Source of the DNA: JAAYKS01 sp964479435
GTDB taxonomy: Bacteria; Bacillota; Clostridia; Saccharofermentanales; UBA5734
DNA: 17,284 nt
Direction of reading: 5' to 3'
Assembly (NCBI GenBank): GCA_964479435.1
Contig: CAYZME010000040.1
Span: 1 to 17,284 of the forward strand
The number at the start of each line of letters is the position of its first letter. The first letter of the stretch is position 1. The position numbers were made by a program, and so were the translations under genes. Of the stretch, positions 6,633-15,160 are shown in pieces. Below the pieces are notes generated by a model. The model was not told the DNA's origin. It ran no database searches and saw only the letters and a program-made list of their open reading frames with translations.

Positions 6633-9044
6633 GTGAACCGAGCGGGTAATAACGATCGCAGAGCCAGCAGACGCCCGACAGAAACCGATTCTTCCGGTTC
6701 TGCCGGGCGTTCAAACGTTGACCGGCCCAACACGCGTAGCGCGGCAAGACGGCAGGAGAAAAGCCGCCTGCGGCCCGGTATATTGGGCATGTCGTTGGTG
6801 ATGGCAGGCCTGGTTCTTTTCGCTGTCTATTTACTGTACGTTGCTTTTCAGTTGCAGGTCACGGAACATGAACAATATGCGGAAAAAGCGGCGCAGTTAC
6901 ATTTGCGCACGGTTACAGATTACCCGCAAAGAGGGAGTTTGTATGACCGAAACGGCACGTTGCTGGCTGTAAATACCTATGTGAGCACCGTCGGTGTGAC
7001 ACCGCGTGATGTGCGGCCGTGGAGTGAAGTGGGGGAACCCAGTCCAGCGGTTACAGCCGAGTACGCGGCTGGGATCGCTACCGCGCTTGCGCTCGACCCG
7101 GCGTTTGTTGAACAGATCCTTTTGACTAAAAACGATGCGGACGGCAAGCCGATCGAATACGCCGTTATTAAAAAGGAAGCGTCCAAGGCGGAAACGGAAG
7201 CGTTGCTTGCCTACAAAAACAGCATGGAATTGGGCGGAATCCGCATCGATGTGGAAGAGCGCAGGTACTATCCGTTGGGGTCTTTGGCGTCGCAAGCCAT
7301 CGGCTTTACAAACCGCGGCGAAAATTCGTTGGTCGGTGTGTATGGCGTCGAGGCTTTTTACAATCAGGAACTGTCCGGGCAGCCGGGCTATCGATACAGC
7401 GAGATGGAAAATGTTTTTGGTGGGCAATTGCCGTTTTCGTTGCCTACGCGCTTGCAGGCGCAAGATGGTTATAGTTTGCAATTGACGCTGGACACCGAAA
7501 TTCAACGAATCGTTGAGAGCGCCGTTCAGCGGTCCGCGGATGCCAGCGGCTTGATAGAAGGCGGCGTGGGGATCGTCATGGATCCCAACACCGGTGAAGT
7601 TCTGGCGATGGGCCAATATCCCTCGTTTGACCTCAATAAACCCAGCGCGGGCCCGGTGGGATTAGATCCCGATCTTTGGGACCCGGCGGCAAACGAGGAG
7701 CAGATGCGGCATTTGCAAAATGCGCTGTGGCGCAACCGTTCCATCTCTGATACGTTCGAAGCGGGTTCAACTTTTAAAAGTCTGACAACAGCGATGGCCT
7801 TTGACGAGGGCCTGGCCCACGAACAGGAGTTGTTTAGTGACCAGGAGATCATCGTAGATGGCTGGTCGCTACACTGCTGGGCCCACCCCAGCAATCATGG
7901 AATCGAAACCCTAGAGAAAGCCATGTGGAATTCGTGCAATCCGGTCTTTGTGCAATTGTCGCAGCGGGTCGGCATTGCCCGTTTTTACCAGTATGTCACG
8001 GCATTTGGGTTTGGGGATTGTACGGGCGTAGATCTGCCGGCGGAAGCAATGGGGATCCTGCACGCGTCGCCGACGGAAATAGACATGTACACCATGTCCT
8101 ATGGTACATCAGCGACGGTCACGCCGCTTCAGCTCTGTAACGCGTATGGTGTGCTGGCCAATGGAGGGCGCCTGATGCGGCCGACCCTTGCCCGCGCCTT
8201 GCTCGATAACGAAGGCAATATCATCCGCACCATCCAACCGCAGACCATACGCCAAGTGGTTTCGGAAAAAACCGCGTCCCGGGTGACACAGTTGTTGGAA
8301 GGTGTTGTAACGCATGGTACCGGCAGTACGGGTTATGTAGAGGGCTATACGTTCGCGGCAAAAACCGGAACGACTACGCGAAGATCAGATAACCGAAATG
8401 TCGCTTCCTATGTGGCAGTCGCTCCGTCAGACAACCCTTTGATTACGGTATGCGTCGTTCTCTACGGCTTCTCGCAAGATCAGGTTACGTATGATACGGG
8501 TCGCGCGGCCGGCTCGATCATTTCACAGACGCTGGAATACATGGGCGTCGAACGGGACTATTCCGGGGATGACGTGTATTTACTCAAACAAACGACAGAG
8601 ATGCCCAGTTTGGCAGGGATGACATTCCTGGAAGCGCGGAGCGCGCTTGGCGCGCTCCAGATCACGGGGGTTGCGGGCGCACAGCGTATGCTTGATTCCA
8701 CCGTGGTGCGATCCCAATCACCGACTCCCGGCACACGGTTGCATAAAAACGGGATTGTCGTCCTCTATGATTCCGAGCAGTTACCGGAAGATCTGGTGCC
8801 AATCCCGGACTTCACCGGAATGACTGTCAGCGAGGCATCGCGTTTTTCCGCCCAATGCGGATTGAACATCTTGATTCAAGGCAATTGCCTGGGCTTGATC
8901 TCCTCGCAAGAACCTGCGGCGCCTGGATCGGAAGCGGTTGATCCGGTTAACCGCCATGTGCCACGCGGCAGTCAGATTGCTGTTATTTTTGAGGTGCCGC
9001 ATGAGGGGCCAACCGCGGCAACGGGGGAGGGAGGCGGCGAATGA
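6633..9044 (+). CDS. Class B penicillin-binding protein with PASTA domains (FtsI/SpoVD type)
   Basis: This is an 803-residue transpeptidase that crosslinks septal peptidoglycan as partner of FtsW. Order of parts: basic cytoplasmic tail (1-49), membrane anchor (about 50-73), pedestal/dimerisation domain (about 95-270, containing the RGSLYDRNG block), transpeptidase domain (about 310-640) and two PASTA repeats (about 656-712 and 722-788). The active-site motifs are complete: STFK (Ser379-Lys382), SCN (434-436) and KTGT (577-580). It starts at GTG 6633; the overlapping ATG 6631 is followed at once by a stop, and TAGGAGA at 6622-6628 is the ribosome site. Sequence alone cannot separate a vegetative FtsI/Pbp2B from a sporulation SpoVD, but no sporulation gene is nearby. 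Confidence 0.93.
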   Translation: MNRAGNNDRRASRRPTETDSSGSAGRSNVDRPNTRSAARRQEKSRLRPGILGMSLVMAGLVLFAVYLLYVAFQLQVTEHEQYAEKAAQLHLRTVTDYPQRGSLYDRNGTLLAVNTYVSTVGVTPRDVRPWSEVGEPSPAVTAEYAAGIATALALDPAFVEQILLTKNDADGKPIEYAVIKKEASKAETEALLAYKNSMELGGIRIDVEERRYYPLGSLASQAIGFTNRGENSLVGVYGVEAFYNQELSGQPGYRYSEMENVFGGQLPFSLPTRLQAQDGYSLQLTLDTEIQRIVESAVQRSADASGLIEGGVGIVMDPNTGEVLAMGQYPSFDLNKPSAGPVGLDPDLWDPAANEEQMRHLQNALWRNRSISDTFEAGSTFKSLTTAMAFDEGLAHEQELFSDQEIIVDGWSLHCWAHPSNHGIETLEKAMWNSCNPVFVQLSQRVGIARFYQYVTAFGFGDCTGVDLPAEAMGILHASPTEIDMYTMSYGTSATVTPLQLCNAYGVLANGGRLMRPTLARALLDNEGNIIRTIQPQTIRQVVSEKTASRVTQLLEGVVTHGTGSTGYVEGYTFAAKTGTTTRRSDNRNVASYVAVAPSDNPLITVCVVLYGFSQDQVTYDTGRAAGSIISQTLEYMGVERDYSGDDVYLLKQTTEMPSLAGMTFLEARSALGALQITGVAGAQRMLDSTVVRSQSPTPGTRLHKNGIVVLYDSEQLPEDLVPIPDFTGMTVSEASRFSAQCGLNILIQGNCLGLISSQEPAAPGSEAVDPVNRHVPRGSQIAVIFEVPHEGPTAATGEGGGE

Positions 9045-10522
9045 AACTGCAGGCTGTTCTCGCAGAGTTGGAGCTCGCCACTCCGGCGGCAATCCCCCAT
9101 GTAGAAATCACAGGCGTTGTCAGTGACTCGCGAAAAGTCCGGCAGGGCTCGCTGTTTGTGTGTGTCCGCGGCTTAACCACCGATGGACATTTCTTCGCCG
9201 GACAGGCAGTCAAACAAGGGGCTGCCGCGCTTGTGGTCGATCACCTGCTGCCGGAGATCGAAACGGCTCAATTTGTTGTTCCCGATACACGGGTGGCATT
9301 GGCTCAGGTCAGTCGGAATTTTTTTGGCGATCCATGCTCACGGATGTCGGTTGTGGGTGTGACTGGAACCGCGGGAAAAACCAGTGTTTCTTTTCTGTAC
9401 CGCTCGTTAATGGAAGCATGTGGCCAGGCAACCGGGCTGATTGGCCCGGTCGCCAATATCCTGCGCGGCGAGCCGTCTTTCGCGGTACGTGCGACGCCGG
9501 AAGCCAATGACTTGCTGGCTTTATTGGATGAAATGGCGTGGTCAGGTACGCGCGCCGCGGTCATAGAGGTTTCATCACAAGGGATTCGTTTGGGCCGCAT
9601 TGCCGGCTGCGCATTTTCAATCGGTATATTTGCCAATTTATACAGTGATTTTGTGGGAATGACCGACCCTCCATCTTTCGGTGAGGCATTGGATTCGAAA
9701 ATTCAATTTGCGCGTTCATGTGAGCGCATTCTTGTTTGCGGTGACGCTGAGCACGCCGGCGCTTTTCTGGCGCGTCTCAATCGCCCTGCCTATATGTATG
9801 GCTTGACAGCTGCGTGCGATATCCGGGCGCTTGATTTACAGCCGGAATGGCGAAATGGCAGACATGGGACCCGCTTTGTGTGTAGCAGCCCGTGGTATGA
9901 GGGGGCGGTTTATATTGGCTTGCCTGGGCGCTATCACGTTGTCAACGCCTTGGCCGCATTGGCGGCCGCTGCCTTGGCAGGTATGGATCCGGACTTGGCG
10001 GTCGCGGCTCTAGCGGAGGCGGTCGTCCCCGGCAGTTTGCAACCGGTCGCATCTGCTGATGGTCTGGGAGTGTATGTGGATACCGCGCGTACACCGCAGA
10101 CCCTGCTCCGTGTTTTGATTGCGCTGCGCGCATATACAAGGAAGCAATTGACGGTTGTTTTTGGTTGTAATGGCAATACATCGCCAGCGACCCGGGCGGA
10201 AATGGGCCGTATAGCCGCCGCGCATGCGGACCGCGTGGTGATTGTGCCGGACAATCCCTATCTGGAAGACCCCGCACGCATCGCCGGTGATATTGCCAAA
10301 GGTTTTCCCGCCGATGTGCCCGCGCCCATGTATATTGCGGACCGCGCCCAGGGAATTTACGCGGCTTTTGACGGTCTGACAGCGGGCGACGCAGTGGTTA
10401 TTACCGGGAAAGGGCATAAAACATATCAAATGTACGCCCATCGCACGGAAGCTTTTAGTGATATGGAACACGCTGCGCTGGGATTGGCGCAGTGGGCGGC
10501 CGCCGAAAGCGCATCGAGGTAA
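9041..10522 (+). CDS. Degenerate MurE-like Mur ligase homologue
   Basis: Overall architecture is that of MurE (UDP-MurNAc-L-Ala-D-Glu:diamino acid ligase), 493 residues. The N-terminal UDP-binding block (SDSRKVRQGSLFV, 28-40), the P-loop GVTGTAGKTS (106-115), Glu176 and the expected carbamylated lysine (Lys220) are present. Many usually conserved positions differ: P-loop Asn to Ala111; EVSSH to EVSSQ (Gln180); His of the DHLD motif to Phe204; the first Asn of the GxxNxxN motif to His299; the PGR arginine to Ser332; DYAH to DTAR (347-350); GGDRD to NGNTS (377-381 region); DNPR to DNPY (404-407); KGHE to KGHK (Lys460). The gene sits in the normal murE slot between the PBP and mraY, with an ATGA overlap and a strong GGAGG-type site. 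It may be a non-catalytic or repurposed paralogue. The MurE fold is sure; enzyme activity is doubtful. Confidence 0.85.
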   Translation: MKLQAVLAELELATPAAIPHVEITGVVSDSRKVRQGSLFVCVRGLTTDGHFFAGQAVKQGAAALVVDHLLPEIETAQFVVPDTRVALAQVSRNFFGDPCSRMSVVGVTGTAGKTSVSFLYRSLMEACGQATGLIGPVANILRGEPSFAVRATPEANDLLALLDEMAWSGTRAAVIEVSSQGIRLGRIAGCAFSIGIFANLYSDFVGMTDPPSFGEALDSKIQFARSCERILVCGDAEHAGAFLARLNRPAYMYGLTAACDIRALDLQPEWRNGRHGTRFVCSSPWYEGAVYIGLPGRYHVVNALAALAAAALAGMDPDLAVAALAEAVVPGSLQPVASADGLGVYVDTARTPQTLLRVLIALRAYTRKQLTVVFGCNGNTSPATRAEMGRIAAAHADRVVIVPDNPYLEDPARIAGDIAKGFPADVPAPMYIADRAQGIYAAFDGLTAGDAVVITGKGHKTYQMYAHRTEAFSDMEHAALGLAQWAAAESASR

Positions 10523-10525
10523 ACC

Positions 10526-11521
10526 GTGGAAACAAGTATTTTGCTGTTGATTTTTTCCGGTACATGCCTGGCGACTCTGTTAGCCGCCCAGATTGGCGTC
10601 CCTTTATTGCGGCGTTTGCAGGTCGGCCAAACGGTTCGTGAGGATGGGCCGCAAAGCCACTTCCGCAAGTCAGGGACCCCTTTGTTTGGCGGCCTATTTT
10701 TTGCCTTTCCCATATTGGCAGTCTGCGGTGTAGCCTCGTGCAAAGATCCGCAAGGATGGCGGCTGGGCGCGTTGGCAATTTGGATTTTCTTTTCAGGAGC
10801 CATCGGATTTTTTGACGATTACATCAAAGTACGCGTCAATCGAAAGGGTTTGTCCGCATTAAATAAAACACTGTTAATTTTGCTTATAAACACAATATTT
10901 GTTGGCGCTTACCTGTATCTGCTGCCCGATCCTCCGATGTTATGGGTGCCGTTTTCGGGACATTCCTGGCCGATTGTGGGCTGGCTTAAGCCCGTGTATG
11001 GGTTGTTTCTTATCATCTTTCTTTATTTTGTAGTCAACGCAGTCAATCTCAACGATGGGGTAGATGGCTTGTGCTCTTCCGTAACGCTGGTCGTATGTAT
11101 ATCGATCGGCACATCTGCCTATTTGCTGGCGCCGCGGCTGCCGGCGGCTACGCCGATTCCTTTACTTTGCGCGGCAGGCGCGGGAGGATGTCTTGGATTC
11201 ATTCCCTTTAATCGCTACAAAGCCCGTGTCTTTATGGGGGATACAGGCTCTTTTACGCTGGGCGCAGTCGTGGCTGGTGGCTCGATGTTGGCAGGCGTGC
11301 CCTGGATTGTACTTTTTGCCGGCGTGATCTACGTTGTTGAAGCCTTATCGGTCGTTTTGCAGGTTGCCTATTTCAAAAAAACGGGTGGGAAACGGATTTT
11401 CCGCATGTCACCCATTCACCACCATTTCGAGCTGGGCGGATGGAGTGAAAACAAAATTGTCGTTGTCTTTACGCTGGTTACGCTTGTTGGCGGCCTGATT
11501 GCGGTCGGATCTGTTTGGTAA
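10526..11521 (+). CDS. mraY: Phospho-MurNAc-pentapeptide transferase (lipid I synthase)
   Basis: MraY transfers phospho-MurNAc-pentapeptide from UDP to undecaprenyl phosphate at the inner membrane face. The protein has 331 residues with about ten hydrophobic segments. Family motifs: KSGTPLFGGL (48-57), the paired aspartates FFDDYIKV (Asp97, Asp98), NAVNLNDGVDGL (171-182), VFMGDTGSFTLG (235-246, catalytic-type Asp239) and the histidine cluster PIHHHFE (296-302). The Pro-Ala pair usual before VFMGDTG is Lys-Ala here. Start is GTG 10526, three bases after the upstream stop, with GAGGT at 10516-10520. In most dcw clusters murF precedes and murD follows this gene; neither is present here. Confidence 0.97.
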   Translation: METSILLLIFSGTCLATLLAAQIGVPLLRRLQVGQTVREDGPQSHFRKSGTPLFGGLFFAFPILAVCGVASCKDPQGWRLGALAIWIFFSGAIGFFDDYIKVRVNRKGLSALNKTLLILLINTIFVGAYLYLLPDPPMLWVPFSGHSWPIVGWLKPVYGLFLIIFLYFVVNAVNLNDGVDGLCSSVTLVVCISIGTSAYLLAPRLPAATPIPLLCAAGAGGCLGFIPFNRYKARVFMGDTGSFTLGAVVAGGSMLAGVPWIVLFAGVIYVVEALSVVLQVAYFKKTGGKRIFRMSPIHHHFELGGWSENKIVVVFTLVTLVGGLIAVGSVW

Positions 11522-11540
11522 AAGTGAGAAAGGGTAGCGG

Positions 11541-12839
11541 ATGAAAGTGGATCAAACATCGATCAGAGGTGGCTCGGCTCCCCTTTCGCCGGGGGGACGC
11601 GTGCCGGCGGGTGCGCGTCCGCGCGTACATCTGGGGATTCTGCTGTTAATTGTGATTCTCGTTTGCTATGGGCTGTTGATTTTGTTTTCAGCCAGTATGA
11701 CAGAGGGGTACGTGAGCGAAAGCGATCCGGCTTTCTATGCGGTGAAGCAAGCTTGGATCACGGGCCTGGGGCTGGTCATCATGCTCATTCTGGCATCGCT
11801 GCCCGCACGTCTGTTCGATCGGCCGGCATTGGTGTGTGCAACCTATTTCTTTGTTACCTTACTGCTGGTCTTGCTGCATTTGCCTTTGCCCGGGATTACT
11901 TTGACGATCAACGGGGCGACCCGCTGGCTTAAATTGCCCGGGTTACCCGCTTTTCAACCTTCTGAATTGGCAAAAATCGGCATGGTTTTCTGCTTCGCTG
12001 GTTACTCATCCTGGATGCGCCGCCGCGAAGAAAAAAGCACCCGCAAAGGACACAGACGCGGTCGATTCTGGCGGGACGGGTGGGTCCGCTTTGTAATTCC
12101 CGCAACCGCCATTCTGGTTTGGGTCGCTTTGATCGTGACGCAGCCGCATTTGTCAGGCGCGATCATTCTCGTATGTCTGGCCGCTTGCTGTTTTTTGGCA
12201 GCGGGGTTTCCCGCGCGTGTTTGGATCGCTGGATTGGCAATCCTGTTGGCCTTGTTGCTCCTGTTCACGCTGATTGTGATGGTTTTTGTACTGCCTTTGA
12301 TGCCCGACTCTTATACAGACCAATTTGATTATTGGACGCGCCGAATGCACATCTTCACCCAATCGGATCAGGCGTCAGACGCCGATCGCCACCAAAGTGA
12401 TCAGGCGCGTATCGCGATCGGTTCAGGAGGCTTGACAGGTGTCGGGTTGGGGCAGGGGCGCCAGAAATACAATTATCTCCCCGAGGAATTCAACGACTAC
12501 GTGTTTGCGATTCTCGCGGAAGAGCTTGGATGGATCGGCTCTGTCAGTGTGATACTGCTGTATCTGGCGTTGATGTTGGCTGGAACGATGGCAGCAGCAA
12601 AAATGTCCGGACCGTATGCCACCATCCTCGTGTTTGGATATACAAGTTTGCTCTGCCTGCAGGCTTTTTTGAACATTGGCGTCGCGACCGGGGTGTTGCC
12701 GCCTACGGGAATCTCGTTGCCTTTATTCAGTTATGGGGGGACATCCAATTTATTCTTTTTGATCGGGGCGGGGATGCTGCTAGGTGCCTCCCGTAATCGT
12801 CGCGTCGAACAACGTGTGCGAAAGGTTTCTTATGCGTAA
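11541..12839 (+). CDS. ftsW: SEDS glycosyltransferase FtsW/SpoVE
   Basis: This is a 432-residue SEDS protein that polymerises lipid II at the septum together with the class B PBP encoded upstream. Family blocks: NGATRWLKLPG (124-134), FQPSELAKIG (138-147), QPHLSGAIIL (201-210), AIGSGGLTGVGLGQGRQK (292-309), YLPEEFNDYVFAILAEELG (312-330) and PPTGISLPLFSYGGTSN (387-403). There is a basic cytoplasmic loop at 160-178 (many Arg/Lys). The loop that normally holds the catalytic aspartate (about 270-290) is unusual: it lacks the DPxxDxxGxGYQ pattern and reads as a run with several Asp and Gln. Start ATG 11541 follows a GAGAAAGGG ribosome site. The last 8 bases overlap murG. Position between mraY and murG makes FtsW/SpoVE the assignment. 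Confidence 0.94.
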   Translation: MKVDQTSIRGGSAPLSPGGRVPAGARPRVHLGILLLIVILVCYGLLILFSASMTEGYVSESDPAFYAVKQAWITGLGLVIMLILASLPARLFDRPALVCATYFFVTLLLVLLHLPLPGITLTINGATRWLKLPGLPAFQPSELAKIGMVFCFAGYSSWMRRREEKSTRKGHRRGRFWRDGWVRFVIPATAILVWVALIVTQPHLSGAIILVCLAACCFLAAGFPARVWIAGLAILLALLLLFTLIVMVFVLPLMPDSYTDQFDYWTRRMHIFTQSDQASDADRHQSDQARIAIGSGGLTGVGLGQGRQKYNYLPEEFNDYVFAILAEELGWIGSVSVILLYLALMLAGTMAAAKMSGPYATILVFGYTSLLCLQAFLNIGVATGVLPPTGISLPLFSYGGTSNLFFLIGAGMLLGASRNRRVEQRVRKVSYA

Positions 12840-13956
12840 TCAGTTGCGGCCGGTTTTATTCATAGCGGGTGGCGGCACAGGCGGGCATATTCAACCGGCT
12901 TTGGCAATCGCCGAAGCTTTTTCCGCGCGACGCCCGGAAGTGGATATTCGTTTTTGCGGCACAGCGAACGGGATGGAAAGCAAGTTGGTGCCGGCCACCG
13001 GGCACCCGTTTCATACAATTCGCGCGCGGGGGTTCCCCCGCGTGCCGTCCCGGGAGATGATGCGCGCGTTTGCTGACCTGTTCGCCGGACGGAAAGCTTG
13101 TGCGGCATTGATTCGACAATATCAGCCTTTTGCAGTGGTAGGCACCGGGGGATACGTATGTGGCCCGTTGGTGGCGGCAGCTCGCAGTGCCGGCCTGCCG
13201 GTCGTGCTCCATGAGCAGAATGCATTTCCCGGCCGGGCCAATCGGATGTTGTCGCGCGGGGCGCGACTGGTCTGTGTGAGTTATGAGGGAACCGCGCGTT
13301 ATTTCCCACGCGCGCAGGAAGTGATCTTAACGGGGAATCCTGTGCGCAATGTTTTCTTTCATACGGATCGGATGGAGGCTCGCCGGGCACTTGGATTACC
13401 ACAAGAGTCGCGGATGGTTTTGATGCTGGGGGGGAGCCAGGGTGCCGCTTCCCTCAACTCGGCCGTTCTGGGATGGGTTTCTGCAGGCTTGGCAGAGGAT
13501 GTTCGTGTGGTTATGGCGGTCGGTGAGCGCAATTGGGCCCAAGTGCGATCGCAGGCGAAGGGGATACCTGGTCTGGAAACGCACGCCTATCTGGAAAATA
13601 TACATCAATATATGGCTGCCGCGGACGTGGTGATTTCCCGAGCGGGAGCACTGACCTGCGCGGAAATTGCCGCGATTGGATGCCCATCTGTTTTAATCCC
13701 GTATCCATACGCGGCGGGGGATCATCAAACAGTGAACGCGCAAGTCTTTGAGCAAAGCGGCGCGGCGATCCGCATCGCCGATCAGGATTTCTCCGCCGAC
13801 AAGTGTAGCCGGGTTCTCTCTTTGTTACTTGCGGATCCGCGTCGACGCGAGCGGATGGGAAAAGCGGCACGTACACTCGCGCGTCCCGCGGCCGCAGCGC
13901 AGATCGCGCAAGCTTTGGAAAATATATTTCGGGAGTCCGGACATGGCGAGGCGTGA
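12832..13956 (+). CDS. murG: UDP-GlcNAc:lipid I GlcNAc transferase (lipid II synthase)
   Basis: MurG is a peripheral membrane GT28 glycosyltransferase that converts lipid I to lipid II. It has 374 residues. The N-terminal glycine motif GGGTGGHIQPALA starts at residue 13. Further family blocks are VGTGGYVCGP, HEQNAFPGRANRML, LMLGGSQGAASLN, SRAGALTCAEIAAIG and IPYPYAAGDHQTVNA, which together cover lipid and UDP-GlcNAc binding. The start at ATG 12832 is chosen because the protein then begins just before the first beta strand, as in the family, and AAAGG lies at 12821-12825; the longer frame to 12784 lies inside ftsW. The gene overlaps ftsW by 8 bases and ftsQ by 14 bases. Confidence 0.97.
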   Translation: MRNQLRPVLFIAGGGTGGHIQPALAIAEAFSARRPEVDIRFCGTANGMESKLVPATGHPFHTIRARGFPRVPSREMMRAFADLFAGRKACAALIRQYQPFAVVGTGGYVCGPLVAAARSAGLPVVLHEQNAFPGRANRMLSRGARLVCVSYEGTARYFPRAQEVILTGNPVRNVFFHTDRMEARRALGLPQESRMVLMLGGSQGAASLNSAVLGWVSAGLAEDVRVVMAVGERNWAQVRSQAKGIPGLETHAYLENIHQYMAAADVVISRAGALTCAEIAAIGCPSVLIPYPYAAGDHQTVNAQVFEQSGAAIRIADQDFSADKCSRVLSLLLADPRRRERMGKAARTLARPAAAAQIAQALENIFRESGHGEA

Positions 13957-14752
13957 CCGACCTCGCCGTGGCCATATGGGTGGCGCGATTCTGGCGGCCG
14001 CTTTTTTTTCATTGGCGGCAATTGTGGCCTGGTTTCCTCAGTTCCGCTGTCAGGAAATCACCGTAGAAGGATTGCGGCTGATTGAGCAGGGCGATGTGTT
14101 GCGCGCGTCTGATCTGGAGATCGGTCAGCATTTTCTCTCCGGCTTGGGGCCCGACATACCCCGGTGGTTTTCTCTCCGCTATGGGAAGGCAGAAGAAGCC
14201 ATTCTGGAATTATCGCCATACATGAAGTCCGCGCTTGTTCAGTATGTTTTCCCTTCGCGGATCCGGATTCGGGTGGAAGAGCGGGTTGAGGTCGCATACC
14301 TGTCCATTCCCGATGGTTGTGTTGTCATTGATGCGCAAAGTGTTGCCGTCGAGATTTTACAAACAGGCGTCCCCGCCGGGATTCCAGTGATTGAAGGGGT
14401 GACGATTACTTCCGTCGTTCTCGGGCAGCCGCTGCTTGTTGCCGACGAAGCGGCCGTGCATAGCGCGGTTGTAATTATGGATGCTATAATCAAATCCGAC
14501 AACGAGGACGCACGGTTTTCCCTGTTCCACTCCGTTGCCGGACTGCGCGCGGTCAGTGCGGATACCCTATACATGTCGGTGATCTTGCCGGCTAGCGGAG
14601 AGACGTTGGTCGTCCGCTTGGGATCATTGACAAACATCGCGGAAATCATTGAGTGGTTGCGTAATGCGATCTACAACGGGCATTGCAACCGGCTGGGCAA
14701 AGGCGTATTGGACCTTTCGGGCACGCAGAAAGTGTTCCGTCCGGATGCGTAG
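13943..14752 (+). CDS. ftsQ: Cell division protein FtsQ/DivIB
   Basis: This is a bitopic divisome protein of 269 residues. A very short basic cytoplasmic tail (1-11) leads into one membrane segment (about 12-32). A POTRA domain (about 36-113) starts with the strand CQEITVEG, and a FtsQ/DivIB beta domain (about 114-269) ends in the typical LDLSGTQKVFRP segment. It would bind FtsL and the DivIC partner. Start ATG 13943 has GGGAG at 13931-13935 and overlaps the murG end by 14 bases; a longer in-frame reading to 13748 runs through murG and gives a non-family N-terminus. It is called ftsQ by position and domains; divIB is the equivalent name in Bacillus. Confidence 0.9.
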   Translation: MARRDRPRRGHMGGAILAAAFFSLAAIVAWFPQFRCQEITVEGLRLIEQGDVLRASDLEIGQHFLSGLGPDIPRWFSLRYGKAEEAILELSPYMKSALVQYVFPSRIRIRVEERVEVAYLSIPDGCVVIDAQSVAVEILQTGVPAGIPVIEGVTITSVVLGQPLLVADEAAVHSAVVIMDAIIKSDNEDARFSLFHSVAGLRAVSADTLYMSVILPASGETLVVRLGSLTNIAEIIEWLRNAIYNGHCNRLGKGVLDLSGTQKVFRPDA

Positions 14753-14775
14753 AAGCGAAAACGGAACGACAGAGA

Positions 14776-14783
14776 GGGAGGGG
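14776..14783 (+). promoter_or_regulatory. Ribosome binding site deciding the TTG start of sbp
   Basis: GGGAGGGG sits 7 bases before TTG 14791. No ATG or GTG with a comparable site lies near the beginning of the conserved protein, so TTG is the likely start. Confidence 0.7.
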
Positions 14784-14790
14784 ACGAGAT

Positions 14791-15156
14791 TTGATTCCAT
14801 TAATTGGCTTGTTAGCCGGTCTGCTATTAGGTTTATTTCTGGATTTTGACATTCCGCAACAATACGCAACATATGTGGCCTTGGGGATATTGGCCGTGCT
14901 GGACTCCATCATCGGCGCGTTGCGTGCCAATTTGCAGGGGAATTTCAATGTAGCTCTCTTTACGACCGGCTTGCTGGGCAATACATTGGTGGCGATCGCT
15001 TTGGCGGCGCTGGGGAAACAATTAGATATTCAGTTGGACTTGGCGGCGGTATTTGCGTTTGGCAACCGGATATTTGTCAACGTTTCACTGATTCGCAGGT
15101 TTCTGATGGAACGGGCACAGGAAGCGCGCAAAAAGCGCAAAGCCGAAATGCTATAG
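14791..15156 (+). CDS. sbp: Small basic membrane protein Sbp (DUF1290)
   Basis: This is a 121-residue membrane protein, the same length as B. subtilis Sbp and with closely similar content: an N-terminal hydrophobic stretch (IPLIGLLAGLLLGLFL), a central ALGILAVLDSIIGALRANLQG block, a third segment (LFTTGLLGNTLVAIALAALG) and an AVFAFGNRIFVN block, then a basic Arg/Lys-rich tail. The family is conserved in Bacillota next to ftsZ; its molecular role is not established. The start is TTG 14791, behind GGGAGGGG; the longer frame beginning at 14683 runs through the ftsQ gene. It is the last gene of the operon before a 262-base gap holding the ftsZ promoter. Confidence 0.9.
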   Translation: MIPLIGLLAGLLLGLFLDFDIPQQYATYVALGILAVLDSIIGALRANLQGNFNVALFTTGLLGNTLVAIALAALGKQLDIQLDLAAVFAFGNRIFVNVSLIRRFLMERAQEARKKRKAEML

Positions 15157-15160
15157 AAAG

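Noticed and set aside
6897..7616. Antisense open frame opposite the PBP gene
   Set aside because: Shadow of the coding strand; no ribosome site or recognisable protein features.
12784..12831. Longer in-frame N-terminus for murG
   Set aside because: It lies inside ftsW and adds residues before the first conserved strand; ATG 12832 fits better.
13748..13942. Longer in-frame N-terminus for ftsQ
   Set aside because: It runs inside murG, lacks a fitting ribosome site, and gives residues unlike FtsQ; ATG 13943 with GGGAG is better.
14683..14790. Longer in-frame N-terminus for sbp
   Set aside because: It overlaps ftsQ and yields a hydrophilic extension not seen in Sbp; TTG 14791 gives the family length.
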